Part shown: positions 1-8,697 of the stretch, piece after piece | Position numbering within the stretch: the first letter of the stretch is position 1 | How the letters are laid out: each line of letters starts with the position of its first letter | NCBI GenBank assembly: GCA_046262355.1 | Contig: JBHEMX010000061.1 | Location: 1-64,000, forward strand | Length of the DNA stretch: 64,000 nt | From: DATADD01 sp046262355 | Lineage (GTDB): Bacteria > Actinomycetota > CADDZG01 > WHSQ01 | Direction of reading: 5' to 3' | The notes under the pieces: model-generated | Database searches by the model: none | What the model saw: only the letters and a program-made list of their open reading frames with translations | Told to the model about the DNA's origin: nothing | Translations under genes and position numbers: made by a program

Positions 1-2158
1 CCAAAGCGGATCCGCCGCTTCCGTCATTCGTGGCAAGTTGACGAGATGGATTGCGGTGCAGCTTGCCTCGCCATGGTGTGCCGGAATTTCGGACGGGCCG
101 TGAGTCTGGCGCGAGTGCGCCAGGTGGTTCGAACCGGCATCGACGGAACCAGCCTGAAGGGGATCACGCGCGGGGCCGAGGAACTGGGGCTCGCGGGTGC
201 GCTCGGTCAAGGCGTCGAAGCGAAACCTGGGGGAGATGCCGCTTCCGTCCATCTGCCATTGGGAGGCGAACCACTGGATCGTGCTCTACGACGTCGGTGA
301 AAGACACGTCCGGCTGGCCGACCCTGCCATCGGGTTGCGGCGGATACCGCGCGAGGAGTTCCAGGAGAGATGGAGCGGATACGCCGCGTTGTTTGAGTAC
401 ACGCCTGCGTTCGACGACGCTCCGGTCGGTGGCGCCGACTTCTCGTGGCTGTGGCGCCTCTTTGCCCGTCACAAGAAAGGTCTCATCTCTGCCGCGCTCA
501 TCGCGCTGGCGGTGAGCACGTTGCAGCTTGCCCTACCGGTATTCCTGCAGGTCGTCGTCGACAGGGTGGTCCCCAACCGCGATCTCGGGCTGCTGCGCCT
601 GATGCTTCTTTCAATGGGAGCGGTGATCTTCTTCATGCTCATCGGCAGCTTCGCCCATCGCTACATCCTCAGTTGGATCGCCGTGAGGGTCGATGGCTCG
701 GCGATGGATCTTCTCGGTCAGAAGATGCTCGCGCTGCCCATGCGCTATTTCTACGCGCGCAAGACCGGCGATATCCAGCGGCGGCTGGCAGGCATGCAGC
801 AAGCGCGCACGTTCGTCGTGCAGAACGGCGTCGTGGCGCTGACGGCGGTGGCGCAGCTCGCAGCCGCGACGGTGCTGATGTTCATCTACAGCCCGGTGCT
901 CGCGTACGTCTTTCTCGCTGCGGCACCCCTATACGGCGCCCTCATGCGCTTCGCTTCTAAGCGGCTGCGGCCCATCTTCGACAGTCTCGAGGAGTCCTTC
1001 GGCAAGTACTACTCGCGCCAGATCGACGCCATCAAGGGGATCGAGGCGGTCAAGGCGATGGGAGCCGAAGACGCCCTGCGGGGCGAGCTTCTCACCGAGT
1101 TCCGGGCGCTGACGCGCAGGCTGTTTCGCGCCGACTTGACCGCCATGCTCTACGAGGGCGGTGTCCAGCTCGTGGGGTTCGCGTCGCTGGTCGTGTTCGT
1201 GTGGATCGGATCGTTGCAGGTCCTGAACGGATCCTTATCGATCGGCGAACTCGTCTCCTTCAATGCGTTGGTCGTGCTGGCGAGCGCGCCGATCGCTCTG
1301 CTGCTCACATTGTGGGACCAACTCCAGTTCGTCCGGGTGCTCATGACACGCCTGTCCGACATCTTCGAGGAAGAACCCGAGCAAGGCGCAGACCGCTCCG
1401 GCCTACGCCCGGTGCCGAGCCTTGCCGGCCATGTAGTCCTGGAGAACGTCGGCTTTCAGTACGCGGGACCGGAATCCTCCTACATCCTCCAAGGCATCTC
1501 CTTTGACGCAAAGCCCGGCACGACGGTGGCCGTCGTCGGCCGAAGTGGTTCGGGCAAGACAACTCTCGTCAAGTGTCTCGCCGGACTACTCGAGCCGACC
1601 GAGGGGGCGATCCTCTACGACGGCGTTGACATGTCTGCACTCGACTATCGGCAGCTCCGGCGCCGGATCGGCTTCGTGCTCCAGGAGAACTTCCTGTTCG
1701 CCGACACGATCGCGCGCAACATCGCGTTCGGCGATGAGCATCCGGACATGCGACAGGTCGAGTGGGCGGCACGCGTCGCGAACGCGCACGAGTTCGTCGT
1801 CAGGCTTCCGCTGCGTTACGGGACCAAGGTGGGCGAGACCGGGCTCCTGCTCTCCGGCGGCCAACGTCAGCGCATAGCGATAGCTCGCGCGATCTACCAT
1901 CGCCCTCCGGTCCTCATCCTCGACGAGGCCACGAGCTCGCTCGACGTCGAGTCCGAACGGGCCGTGCAGGACAACATCGATCGGCTGCTCGAGAGCCGGA
2001 CGTCCTTTGTCATCGCCCATCGGCTATCGACCATCCGTCATGCGGATGTGATCCTCGTACTCGACAAGGGCCGACTCGTAGAGCATGGAACCCATGACGA
2101 GCTGATGTCCCGTAAGGGTCTGTACTTCTTCCTATCCAGCCGGCAGCTCGATCTCTAG
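1..2158 (+). CDS. C39-peptidase ABC exporter, 5' partial, with apparent frameshift
   Basis: This is an ATP-driven exporter of the bacteriocin/peptide class with an N-terminal C39 peptidase that would cleave leader peptides during export. The frame is open to the window edge, so the start lies upstream. The peptidase Cys lies in EMDCGAACLAMV (codon 52-54); the matching His (NHWIVLYDV) and Asp (ADPAIG) are in another frame. Near 195-197 (gcgggtgcg) one extra G shifts the reading frame; removing it gives a continuous EELGLAVRSVKASK. A membrane domain follows at about 460-1340. The ATPase has Walker A GRSGSGKTT (about 1540), signature LSGGQRQR (about 1855), Walker B VLILDEATSSLD and the H-loop IAHRLST. 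The peptidase wording resembles exporters that carry a cyclic-nucleotide-binding domain upstream of C39 (recall of the family; not visible here). Without frame correction only a peptidase-less 653-residue protein from GTG 197 could be made. Confidence 0.85.
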
Positions 2159-2160
2159 AT

Positions 2161-2517
2161 CTGGCAGAGTCCGACTTTGTCTCGGTGGAGCGGGCTGTGC
2201 CAGAGCTTCCTGATGAGGCTGCGATCAGGGTCATGACGTTGGCCGAACTGCACGTGGGAGTGTTGCTGGCGAGGAGCCCGAAAACGCGCGCCCAAAGGTT
2301 GCGGACCCTCGGGCTTGTAGAGCGGAACTTCGATCCCATACCCGTCGATGATGCGATCGCCCGCGCCTTCGCAGAGCTGGTCGCGGATGCACGGACGAAG
2401 GGCAAGCACCCGAGGGTGGTGGATGCTCTGATCGCCGCCACAGCTCTGGTGAACGACATTCCGATCTATTCGCAGGACGCGGACTTCGAGGGGATGCCTG
2501 GGGTCCACATCATCTGA
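2161..2517 (+). pseudogene. VapC-like PIN-domain toxin remnant lacking its N-terminus
   Basis: The C-terminal part matches PIN-domain ribonucleases: a helix with a conserved Glu (MTLAELHVGV), then VVDALIAATAL and YSQDADF carrying the later acidic residues, ending GMPGVHII. The family's first strand, with the first catalytic Asp (usually an LDTS-type motif), is absent: the open frame runs directly out of the preceding ABC gene and no such motif is found in any upstream frame. The best start (GTG 2185) would leave 110 residues against a usual 125-140. No VapB antitoxin gene is adjacent. I therefore read it as a truncated, probably inactive remnant, although translation from the exporter's end cannot be excluded. 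Confidence 0.6.
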
Positions 2518-2621
2518 GAGCGAGCGCCCGGGATCCGGCGCCTCACCGAGCGGTGGAGCGGGGGTGCAAGCCGACCCCCAGGACCCGTTGGAGCCAGCTC
2601 GAAGGCGGTCCCGTGATTCGG

Positions 2622-2876
2622 TCACCAGGCGGTGCGGTCTTCGACCACGAAGCTGGGCGCGGCCTCGGGGGCGTCGGCGGGATCCTCGGCCAGGCGCGCA
2701 TCCACGAAGGCGCTGCCACTCATGGGATCGAGGTCTTCCGGCCGTCTCAGGGCGCCGTTGGCAGAGGACTCTACCTCGGCTCCGGTGAGGTCCACGCCGA
2801 ACGCGTGGTAGAGACGCTCGACGGCGGATTCATAGGCGTCGGCGGACTGGAACACGACCCTGATCTCGTACGCCAC
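2622..2876 (-). CDS. small hypothetical protein (84 aa)
   Basis: Unrecognised family. The start is set by a perfect AGGAGG (complement of 2884-2889) seven bases before a GTG at 2876; the longer open frame upstream of it is Arg/Lys-rich and looks non-coding. The protein starts with a strand-like MAYEIRVVFQSADAYESAVE followed by an Asp/Glu/Ala-rich acidic tail. There is no signal peptide, membrane segment or cysteine. The N-terminus, about 45 residues with alternating hydrophobics, could be a small alpha/beta fold; no function is offered. It is convergent with the exporter/VapC remnant and divergent from the MOSC gene. Confidence 0.55.
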   Translation of the reverse strand: MAYEIRVVFQSADAYESAVERLYHAFGVDLTGAEVESSANGALRRPEDLDPMSGSAFVDARLAEDPADAPEAAPSFVVEDRTAW

Positions 2877-3109
2877 GCGCTGACCTCCTGCCGGCTGCCG
2901 TTTCCTTCCAGGATGACTTTCGCGCGTTTTGCCCCTTCTGCCTAGAGGGAGCGCGAAAACGATCGCTCGCGGACGGCGCGTCTTCGGCACGACCGTTTAT
3001 AGGGGTCGCGTCGCGTTCCGCCCCGCGCCGGTCAACCGGCGCACGACCGAAGAGGGGACGTCGATCTCTTGGTGGATGTCGTGCACGAGCTCGGCGCGCG
3101 CCGCGGCGT

Positions 3110-3115
3110 TACGAT
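3110..3115 (+). promoter_or_regulatory. candidate -10 box for the MOSC gene
   Basis: TACGAT fits the actinobacterial TANNNT -10 consensus and ends eight bases before ATG 3124. There is no Shine-Dalgarno-like sequence between them, so a leaderless or near-leaderless transcript is inferred. No convincing -35 element is seen. Confidence 0.3.
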
Positions 3116-3123
3116 GAGCAGCG

Positions 3124-3618
3124 ATGTACGACGTGACGGCCGGGTTCGACGGCGAGGTGGAGGCGATCCATCTCGCCGCCGATGAGGGTGCTCCGGTGTT
3201 TTCCGTGGACGAGGTCCGCGCCGTGCCCGGCCGCGGGCTCGAGGGTGACAGGTACTTCAACCTCGCCGGGACGTTCTCTAGGAAGCAGGATCCCGGGCGC
3301 GAGGTGACGCTCGTTGAGGCCGAGGCGATCGACGCGGTTGCCGACGACTACGACATCGAGCTCGAGCCAGGAGCGACGCGGCGCAACATCACAACGCGCG
3401 GGGTGCCGCTCAACCATCTCGTGGGACGAGACTTCGCTGTCGGCGAGGTCGTGTTGCGGGGGATACGCCTGTGCGATCCCTGCGGGCTCCTCGAGCGCCG
3501 CACCGAGCCGGGCGCCAAGGCAGCTTTGACGCACCGCGGTGGCCTCAACGCTCAGATCGTCGAACCGGGGGTGATCCGCAGAGGAGACCGGATACGTCCC
3601 GCGACCTCCACTCCCTGA
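3124..3618 (+). CDS. MOSC domain protein
   Basis: 164-residue stand-alone MOSC domain, the C-terminal domain of molybdenum-cofactor sulfurases, also found alone in YiiM-type proteins that handle sulfur for molybdoenzymes or N-hydroxylated compounds. Visible family features are the N-terminal GRGLEGDRYF segment, the GATRRNITTRG segment, LVGRDFAVGEVVL and the Cys-bearing GIRLCDPCGLLE near residue 120, followed by RGGLNAQIVEPGVIRRGD. Length is typical. Its TGA overlaps the proposed CTG start of the FKBP lipoprotein gene. No molybdenum-cofactor genes lie nearby, so the substrate cannot be inferred. Confidence 0.85.
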   Translation: MYDVTAGFDGEVEAIHLAADEGAPVFSVDEVRAVPGRGLEGDRYFNLAGTFSRKQDPGREVTLVEAEAIDAVADDYDIELEPGATRRNITTRGVPLNHLVGRDFAVGEVVLRGIRLCDPCGLLERRTEPGAKAALTHRGGLNAQIVEPGVIRRGDRIRPATSTP

Positions 3619-4067
3619 GGACGCGCGCGCTCGTCGTCGCGGCGCTGTTCGTGGGAGTGGCGTGCGACGGCGGGGCCGGGAGCCATGCCTGCAGCGCAAC
3701 CACGGTCGTGGCGGAGTCCGGTTTGCGCTACCGCGACCTTCGCTGCGGTTCGGGACATGCCGCAGAAGGTGGCGACACCGTCACCGTCGCCTTCACAACG
3801 GAGCTCGACGACGCGCTCGTGGAGCAAGCGGACGCGTCCGATGCCTATCCGCTACGGCCGGCCGCCGAGAGCTTCACGTTCCTCCTCGGCGCGGGTCAGG
3901 TGATCCTGGGCTGGGATGAGGGCATACGAGGGATGAAGGCAGGTGGCGCGAGGACCCTGGTCGTGCCTCCGGAGCTCGCGTTCGGCAGCGCCGGCGTCGA
4001 GGGGCTCGTGGCTCCCGGCGCGACGCTCACCTTCGAGATCGAGCTGCTCGACATCGAACGTCCTTAG
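3615..4067 (+). CDS. FKBP-type peptidyl-prolyl isomerase lipoprotein
   Basis: Predicted membrane-anchored prolyl isomerase assisting folding of exported proteins. The N-terminus (LRTRALVVAALFVGVAC) has a basic n-region, hydrophobic core and Cys suited to lipidation. The FKBP fold follows: a strand with GGDTVTVAF, then FTFLLGAGQVILGWDEGI, GMKAGGARTLVVPPELAFG and a terminal FEIELLDI, all hallmarks of the family. Start choice is unusual. The only in-frame ATG/GTG/TTG upstream is a GTG at 3471, deep inside the MOSC gene, giving a 50-residue Arg-rich extension before the signal peptide. A CTG at 3615 overlaps the MOSC stop as CTGA and puts the signal sequence at the N-terminus. Function is well supported; the start is not. 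Confidence 0.8.
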   Translation: MRTRALVVAALFVGVACDGGAGSHACSATTVVAESGLRYRDLRCGSGHAAEGGDTVTVAFTTELDDALVEQADASDAYPLRPAAESFTFLLGAGQVILGWDEGIRGMKAGGARTLVVPPELAFGSAGVEGLVAPGATLTFEIELLDIERP

Positions 4068-4095
4068 CGCACGCAGCTCTTGCGGTCGTGCGCGC

Positions 4096-4128
4096 CGGCA
4101 AGCCCGGGAAGGGCCGGGCCCCTTGCGC
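4096..4128. terminator. candidate bidirectional terminator hairpin
   Basis: Interrupted inverted repeat in the 90-bp gap between two convergent genes. The arms are a gcaag plus cccgg block and its complement, with a three-base bulge and a short purine loop. There is no T-tract, so it is only a structural candidate. Confidence 0.35.
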
Positions 4129-4156
4129 CGCTCCGAGCGCGATCAAGCGTTCGGGC

Positions 4157-5644
4157 TCAGATCCAGCACCATCCCTCCGGAGGCTCGTCGTCGTCCGCCT
4201 CGTCGCCGGCCGTAACGCCCTCATCTCCCGCCGTCTCGGTCGGCGGCGGCCTGGCGCAGTTGTCGAAGATCCAGATGCGGGTGAGCCAATCGGAGCGCGC
4301 TATCGGGACCTTGGCCACCAAGGGGTAATAGAAGGCGAACAGCGCAACCGCAGCCGCGCAGAAGGCCGCGGCTGCCGCCGGCGTTGCGCGACGGCCGAGA
4401 AAACGGGCAGGGACGTAGGCGATGGCGAGGCACATGAACGGCACCGCCGGCAGAAGATAGAAGAGGAACACCGCCGAGCGATCGTTGAGAGGCAGCAGCC
4501 ACGGCACGTAGTTGACGATGAACGACGTGAGGATGAGGCCCTCCGGTCCGGCCATGTCCCTGCTCCTCAACCACTCGAGGCCGACGTAGATGAGCGCCGC
4601 GATCGAAGACCACCACACCAGAGGGCTTCCGACGGCGACGATCTCCATGTAATCGCCCCGAGCGGTCGTCTCGAAGAAGTAGGAGACCGGCCGCTTGAGC
4701 AGCAGCCATGACCATGCCGGCGACTGGTAGGGGTGCGTGGCCTCGAGGTTGCTGTGGAAGTCGTACATGTAGAGGTGTCGCTCCCAGAGCGCATGCAGCC
4801 ACGATCCATCGCTCCACGGGAAGGCGAGGACGGCTCCGTCGAGGCGGCCGGCGAAGGTCAGGCAGTAGAGGGCAAGGGGCAGCGCGACGAGCGACAGTAC
4901 GATGGACGGGCCCTCCTCGCGCAGCGCACGACGCAGCGGCGCCCGGATCCCGGCGCCGCGCCGCGCCGATACCTCCCAAGCGATCGTCAAGACGAGCACC
5001 GCGACCACGAAGAACACGCCGGACCACTTGGCGCCGGCCGCAGCGCCGGCCGCCAGCCCCGCCGCGCTGCGCCACGGGCGCGCGCGCCGCCGGCGCAACC
5101 GAGGCCGCAGCAGCCGGTCGCGATCGAGTGTCACGAGGAGCACGGCAGCTACCCCGAAGAGTGTCACGAACACATCGAGCATCGCGATGCGCGACTGGAC
5201 GAAATGCAGCAGATCGAAGGCCAAGAGCCCAGACGCCACTGTCGCTCCCAGCGTCGAACGCAGCACCTTTCGCGCAAGAAGGTAGAGCAACGCGATCGTC
5301 GCGGTGCCGGCAACCGCTCCCGCGATGCGCCACCCGAAGGACTCGTAGCCGAAGAGGTCCACGCCGGCCGCGATGAACCACTTGCCGAGCGGGGGATGAA
5401 CCTGCGTCTGTTCGGATGCGATGCCGCAGAGGCGCTCCGAGCCCCCCGCGTAGAGACACGCGTCCTTAGCGTAGTAAGTCTCGTCGAACATGAGACTTGG
5501 GGGGTCGCCGAGCCGCACCAACCGGATGCCGCCCCCGATGATGGTCACGAGCGCCAACGCAAGGCCGTCGAGGGGGGTCCAGTCGTGCCTGCCGCCGAGG
5601 GCCGCTCGCCGCGCGCTGCCGGTACCGGTCACCGCTCGCAGCAT
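4157..5644 (-). CDS. pmt: dolichyl-phosphate-mannose-type protein O-mannosyltransferase
   Basis: Polytopic GT39-family enzyme that would transfer mannose from polyprenyl-phosphate-mannose to exported proteins at the outer face of the membrane. About 495 residues, with many hydrophobic segments. The first extracytoplasmic loop carries the family's acidic motif LMFDETYYAKDA near residue 55 and VHPPLGKWFIA near residue 85, both characteristic of PMTs. The MIR domain of eukaryotic members is absent, as expected in bacteria. It is divergent from rsmI with 66 bp between starts, the arrangement also found in mycobacteria (Rv1002c/Rv1003, from memory), which supports orthology. Start ATG 5644. Confidence 0.88.
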   Translation of the reverse strand: MLRAVTGTGSARRAALGGRHDWTPLDGLALALVTIIGGGIRLVRLGDPPSLMFDETYYAKDACLYAGGSERLCGIASEQTQVHPPLGKWFIAAGVDLFGYESFGWRIAGAVAGTATIALLYLLARKVLRSTLGATVASGLLAFDLLHFVQSRIAMLDVFVTLFGVAAVLLVTLDRDRLLRPRLRRRRARPWRSAAGLAAGAAAGAKWSGVFFVVAVLVLTIAWEVSARRGAGIRAPLRRALREEGPSIVLSLVALPLALYCLTFAGRLDGAVLAFPWSDGSWLHALWERHLYMYDFHSNLEATHPYQSPAWSWLLLKRPVSYFFETTARGDYMEIVAVGSPLVWWSSIAALIYVGLEWLRSRDMAGPEGLILTSFIVNYVPWLLPLNDRSAVFLFYLLPAVPFMCLAIAYVPARFLGRRATPAAAAAFCAAAVALFAFYYPLVAKVPIARSDWLTRIWIFDNCARPPPTETAGDEGVTAGDEADDDEPPEGWCWI

Positions 5645-5710
5645 AGTTAGTCTCGGCGCGGTGTCAGAGGCTCATGCTCGATCCCACCTCCCCGGTGCCG
5701 GGCGCAGAAC

Positions 5711-6580
5711 TTGACGGGCAAGCTCGTGCTCTGCGCTACGCCCATCGGCAACCTCGATGACATGAGCCCGCGGGCGGCGCGCGTGATCGGCGAGGCCGAC
5801 GTCCTCGCGTGTGAGGACACTCGCCGCACCCGCAAGCTGCTGCTGCATTTCGGGCTGAGGGCCCCTGAGCTCGTCGTCTACAACGAGGGCAACGAGAGAC
5901 GTCGGACGCCCGAGCTCGCGCGTCGCTGCGCCGAGGGCGCCACGGTGGTCCTCGTGACCGACGCCGGGATGCCGGGTCTGTCCGATCCCGGCTACAGGCT
6001 CGTGAGGGCGTGTGTGGACCGCGCCGTCGCCGTCGAGGTCGTGCCCGGACCGTCCGCCTCGATCAGCGCGCTCGCCGTCTCGGGGCTCCCCTCGAGGCGG
6101 TTCGTTTTCGAGGGCTTCCTGCCTCGCAAGGCCGGGGAGCGCCGGCGCAGGATCGCCGAGCTTGCAGCGGAGCGCCGCACGGTCGTGCTGTACGTGTCGC
6201 CGCACAAGGTCGCGGAGTCTCTCGAGGATCTCGTCGAGGAGCTGGGCGACCGTCCGGCCGCTCTGGCGCGCGAGCTCACCAAGCTCCACGAGGAGGTGCG
6301 GCGCGGGACCCTGCCCGAGCTGCTCGCCGGCGTGCACGCCGAGCCGCCGCGCGGGGAGATCGTGCTCGTGATCGGCGGAGCCGGACGCGCCGACCCTGAG
6401 GTCGCATCCGAGGAGCTGGCGCGCCGAGCGCTCGAGCTGATGTCGAACGGGGTCGAGCGGCGCACCGCGCTGTCGCAGGTGGCGCGTGCGACCGGCGTGC
6501 CCCGAAGGATGGTGTTCGACGCCCTCGTCGAGGCGGGCGCCCGCGGCGCTCCTACCGGGCCGCCGGAACCGCGGTCCTAA
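5711..6580 (+). CDS. rsmI: 16S rRNA 2'-O-ribose C1402 methyltransferase
   Basis: RsmI adds the 2'-O-methyl group to C1402 of 16S rRNA using S-adenosylmethionine. The tetrapyrrole-methylase fold is clear: LVLCATPIGNLDDMSPRA at the start, ADVLACEDTRRTRKLL, TDAGMPGLSDPGYRLV with the SAM-binding loop, and VEVVPGPSASISALAVSG. A C-terminal helical region with GVERRTALSQVARATGVPRR matches the RsmI tail. Length 289 aa is normal. The start is a TTG (5711), with no ATG or GTG nearby that preserves the conserved N-terminus. The gene converges on the AbrB-type regulator, and the two stop codons overlap by two bases. Confidence 0.93.
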   Translation: MTGKLVLCATPIGNLDDMSPRAARVIGEADVLACEDTRRTRKLLLHFGLRAPELVVYNEGNERRRTPELARRCAEGATVVLVTDAGMPGLSDPGYRLVRACVDRAVAVEVVPGPSASISALAVSGLPSRRFVFEGFLPRKAGERRRRIAELAAERRTVVLYVSPHKVAESLEDLVEELGDRPAALARELTKLHEEVRRGTLPELLAGVHAEPPRGEIVLVIGGAGRADPEVASEELARRALELMSNGVERRTALSQVARATGVPRRMVFDALVEAGARGAPTGPPEPRS

Positions 6581-6861
6581 CGGGCCGCCGCAACATTCTC
6601 CGGAAGCTTGACCTCGGAAGGCCGCGTCCGCAGCTCGCCCAAGCAGCCGCCGCATACCTGACGGCCCTTGAACTCGACGGTCGGCATGCCGCTGCTGCAG
6701 AAAACGCAGAGATCCTGCCGCTTCTGCAAGATCACGCGTTCGCCGTCGACGCTGATCTCGAGTTCGTCACCCTCGTGGATGCCGAAGACGCGTCGCAGCT
6801 CGGACGGTAGAACGATGCGGCCAAGCTCGTCGATCTTCCGCACCACGCCGGTAGACTTCAT
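6577..6861 (-). CDS. AbrB/SpoVT-family regulator with C-terminal four-cysteine motif
   Basis: The N-terminal 45 residues are an AbrB-type swapped-hairpin DNA-binding domain (STGVVRKIDELGRIVLPSEL, then GDELEISVDGERVILQK). The C-terminal half carries CVFC and CGGC pairs about 20 residues apart, suggesting a zinc knuckle. It would act as a dimeric DNA-binding transition-state-type regulator; targets are unknown. ATG 6861 is chosen because AGGAG sits eight bases upstream; a GTG six bases earlier lies too close to that site. It is divergent from metG across a 280-bp leader holding tandem repeats, so metG or itself may be a target (inference). Confidence 0.85.
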   Translation of the reverse strand: MKSTGVVRKIDELGRIVLPSELRRVFGIHEGDELEISVDGERVILQKRQDLCVFCSSGMPTVEFKGRQVCGGCLGELRTRPSEVKLPENVAAAR

Positions 6862-6994
6862 AAGCACAGCTCCTTAACCCCGCCAACTGGTAGTACCTGG
6901 TCACCTTAAGTTGGCAGAACGAACCAGTCAAATCCCATTAGGGGCAAATCTGTCACCCATCAGGGGGAAAGAGTCGCCCCGGGCGGTGAGGTCT

Positions 6995-7131
6995 GGCAGC
7001 AGGGGCCACGGGCACCGCGGGGAAGGGTCGGCGGCACGGCCACAGCGCCGCCGGAAAGGGTGGGCGGCACGGGCCACGGGCGCCGCCGGGAAGGGTTGGC
7101 GGCACGGGCCACGGGCGCCGCCGGAACGAAC
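6995..7131 (+). repeat. four tandem copies of a ~34-bp GC-rich unit in the metG leader
   Basis: Units at 6995-7029, 7030-7062, 7063-7097 and 7098-7131 share a core ggcggcacgggccacggg followed by cgccgccgg and gaaggg. Unit lengths are 35, 33, 35 and 34 bp; the third and fourth are nearly identical and the first is the most diverged. The array ends nine bases before the metG ATG. The core is partly self-complementary (ggcggc with gccgcc), so each unit could fold as a hairpin in the transcript. Confidence 0.75.
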
Positions 7132-7140
7132 GAGGGACCG

Positions 7141-8697
7141 ATGAGCGACGACATCTTCTATCTGACGACCCCCATCTACTACATCAACGACGTGCCGCAT
7201 CTCGGGCACGCCTACACGACGGTGGCCGCGGATTTCATCGCTCGCTTCCGGCGGCTCGAGGGACGAGCCGTCCATTTCTTGACCGGCACAGATGAGCACG
7301 GCGAGAGGATCCTCCGCATCGCCGAATCGCACGGCGTCTCGCCTCAGGAGTGGGCCGATCGGATCGTCCCGCGCTGGACCGAGCTGTGGGCCGCGCTCGA
7401 CATCTCCAACGACGACTTCATCAGGACGACCGAGGAGCGTCACGAGCGACCGGTCCAGGCCTTCGTCCAGGCGCTCTACGACCGGGACCAGATCTATCGC
7501 GGGTTCTACGAGGGCCTCTACTGTGTGGGCTGCGAGGCGTTCAAGTCACCCGACGAGCTCGTGGACGGAAAGTGCCCGCTGCACGGAACGGTCCCGGAGG
7601 TGGTCAAGGAGGAGAACTACTTCTTCCGCCTCTCGGCTTACGCCGATCGCCTCATCGCTCTCTATGAGAGCGGCGAAGGGTTCGTGGAGCCGGAGGCGCG
7701 CCGCAACGAGGTGCTCGGCAAGGTCAAACAAGGCCTCGACGACCTTTCGATCTCGCGCGTCAGCTTCGACTGGGGCGTCCCGGTCCCGTGGGACTCCAAG
7801 CACGTGATCTACGTCTGGATCGACGCCCTGCTGAACTACATCACCGCCGCGGGGTATGCCGCCGACGAGGGCGAGTTCGAGCGTCTGTGGCCGGCCGACA
7901 TCCACTTCATGGGCAAGGACATCCTGTGGTTCCACTCGGTGATCTGGCCGGCGATGCTGATGGCGCTCGACCTGCCGTTGCCGAGGACCGTGTTCGCTCA
8001 CGGCTATCTCCAGGTGAGTGGCGAGAAGATGTCGAAATCGCGCCTCACGGGCATCTCGCCGCACGACCTTCTGCCGATGTTCGGCTCGGATGGCTACCGC
8101 TACTACTTCATGCGAGAGATCTCGTTCGGGCTCGACGGGAACTTCTCGTGGGAGGCGATGGCGGCGCGCTACAACTCCGATCTCGCCAACGACTTCGGGA
8201 ACCTCGCGTCGCGCGTGCTGGCCATGATCGGTCGCTACCTCGACGGCGTCATCCCAGAACCTCCGGGCGCCACCGAGTTGGAGGGGGCCGAGGCCGAGCT
8301 GGAGGGCACGCAGGAGCGGGCCTTCGAGGCCATGAGGCGGGCCGTGGACGAGATCGCGCCCGACGAAGCGCTCAAGGCGGCGTGGGAGGTGGTGCGGAGA
8401 GCCAACGCCTACGTCGAAGAGGTGACGCCGTGGGCGCTCGCGAAGGAGGCGGGGAGCCGGCGCCGGCTCGAGGTGGTTCTCTACGAGCTCGCGGACTGCC
8501 TCCGGCTACTGGCCTTGATGCTGTCGCCCATCGTGCCCCGCGCCGCCCAGGAGCTGTGGGCGCGCCTCGGGCTCGAAGGGTCCGTCGAGGAGCGCTCCTA
8601 CCCATCCGAGGGACGATGGCGTTTGCTTCCTGCCGGTTCGGAGGTGAGCGCGGGGGCGCCCCTGTTCCCCCGCATCGAGGAGGCGACGACCGCCTGA
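7141..8697 (+). CDS. metG: methionyl-tRNA synthetase
   Basis: Charges tRNA-Met with methionine for initiation and elongation. Class I features: PIYYINDVPHLGHAY (the HIGH motif, near residue 20), FLTGTDEHGERI, a partial Cys set (YCVGC and later KCPLHG) in the connective peptide, YVWIDALLNYI, and KMSKS near residue 300. The anticodon-binding helical domain with LSPIVPRAAQELW follows. Length 518 aa without the C-terminal tRNA-binding EMAP domain, as in the short bacterial form. The open frame extends upstream through the repeat array, but ATG 7141 matches the conserved N-terminus. tatD follows with overlapping or abutting ends. Confidence 0.95.
   Translation: MSDDIFYLTTPIYYINDVPHLGHAYTTVAADFIARFRRLEGRAVHFLTGTDEHGERILRIAESHGVSPQEWADRIVPRWTELWAALDISNDDFIRTTEERHERPVQAFVQALYDRDQIYRGFYEGLYCVGCEAFKSPDELVDGKCPLHGTVPEVVKEENYFFRLSAYADRLIALYESGEGFVEPEARRNEVLGKVKQGLDDLSISRVSFDWGVPVPWDSKHVIYVWIDALLNYITAAGYAADEGEFERLWPADIHFMGKDILWFHSVIWPAMLMALDLPLPRTVFAHGYLQVSGEKMSKSRLTGISPHDLLPMFGSDGYRYYFMREISFGLDGNFSWEAMAARYNSDLANDFGNLASRVLAMIGRYLDGVIPEPPGATELEGAEAELEGTQERAFEAMRRAVDEIAPDEALKAAWEVVRRANAYVEEVTPWALAKEAGSRRRLEVVLYELADCLRLLALMLSPIVPRAAQELWARLGLEGSVEERSYPSEGRWRLLPAGSEVSAGAPLFPRIEEATTA

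Noticed and set aside
2161..2517. Intact VapBC toxin-antitoxin module
   Set aside because: The first catalytic Asp strand is missing and there is no antitoxin gene upstream or downstream.
2520..2620. Possible tRNA or small RNA after the VapC remnant
   Set aside because: G-rich stem-like segments are present but no T-arm, anticodon stem or acceptor pairing could be built.
4221..5650. Large frames overlapping pmt on both strands
   Set aside because: Arg-rich shadow translations in a GC-rich gene; pmt in its own frame has clear family motifs.
6995..7131. Possible CRISPR array in the metG leader
   Set aside because: Units are directly contiguous without spacers.
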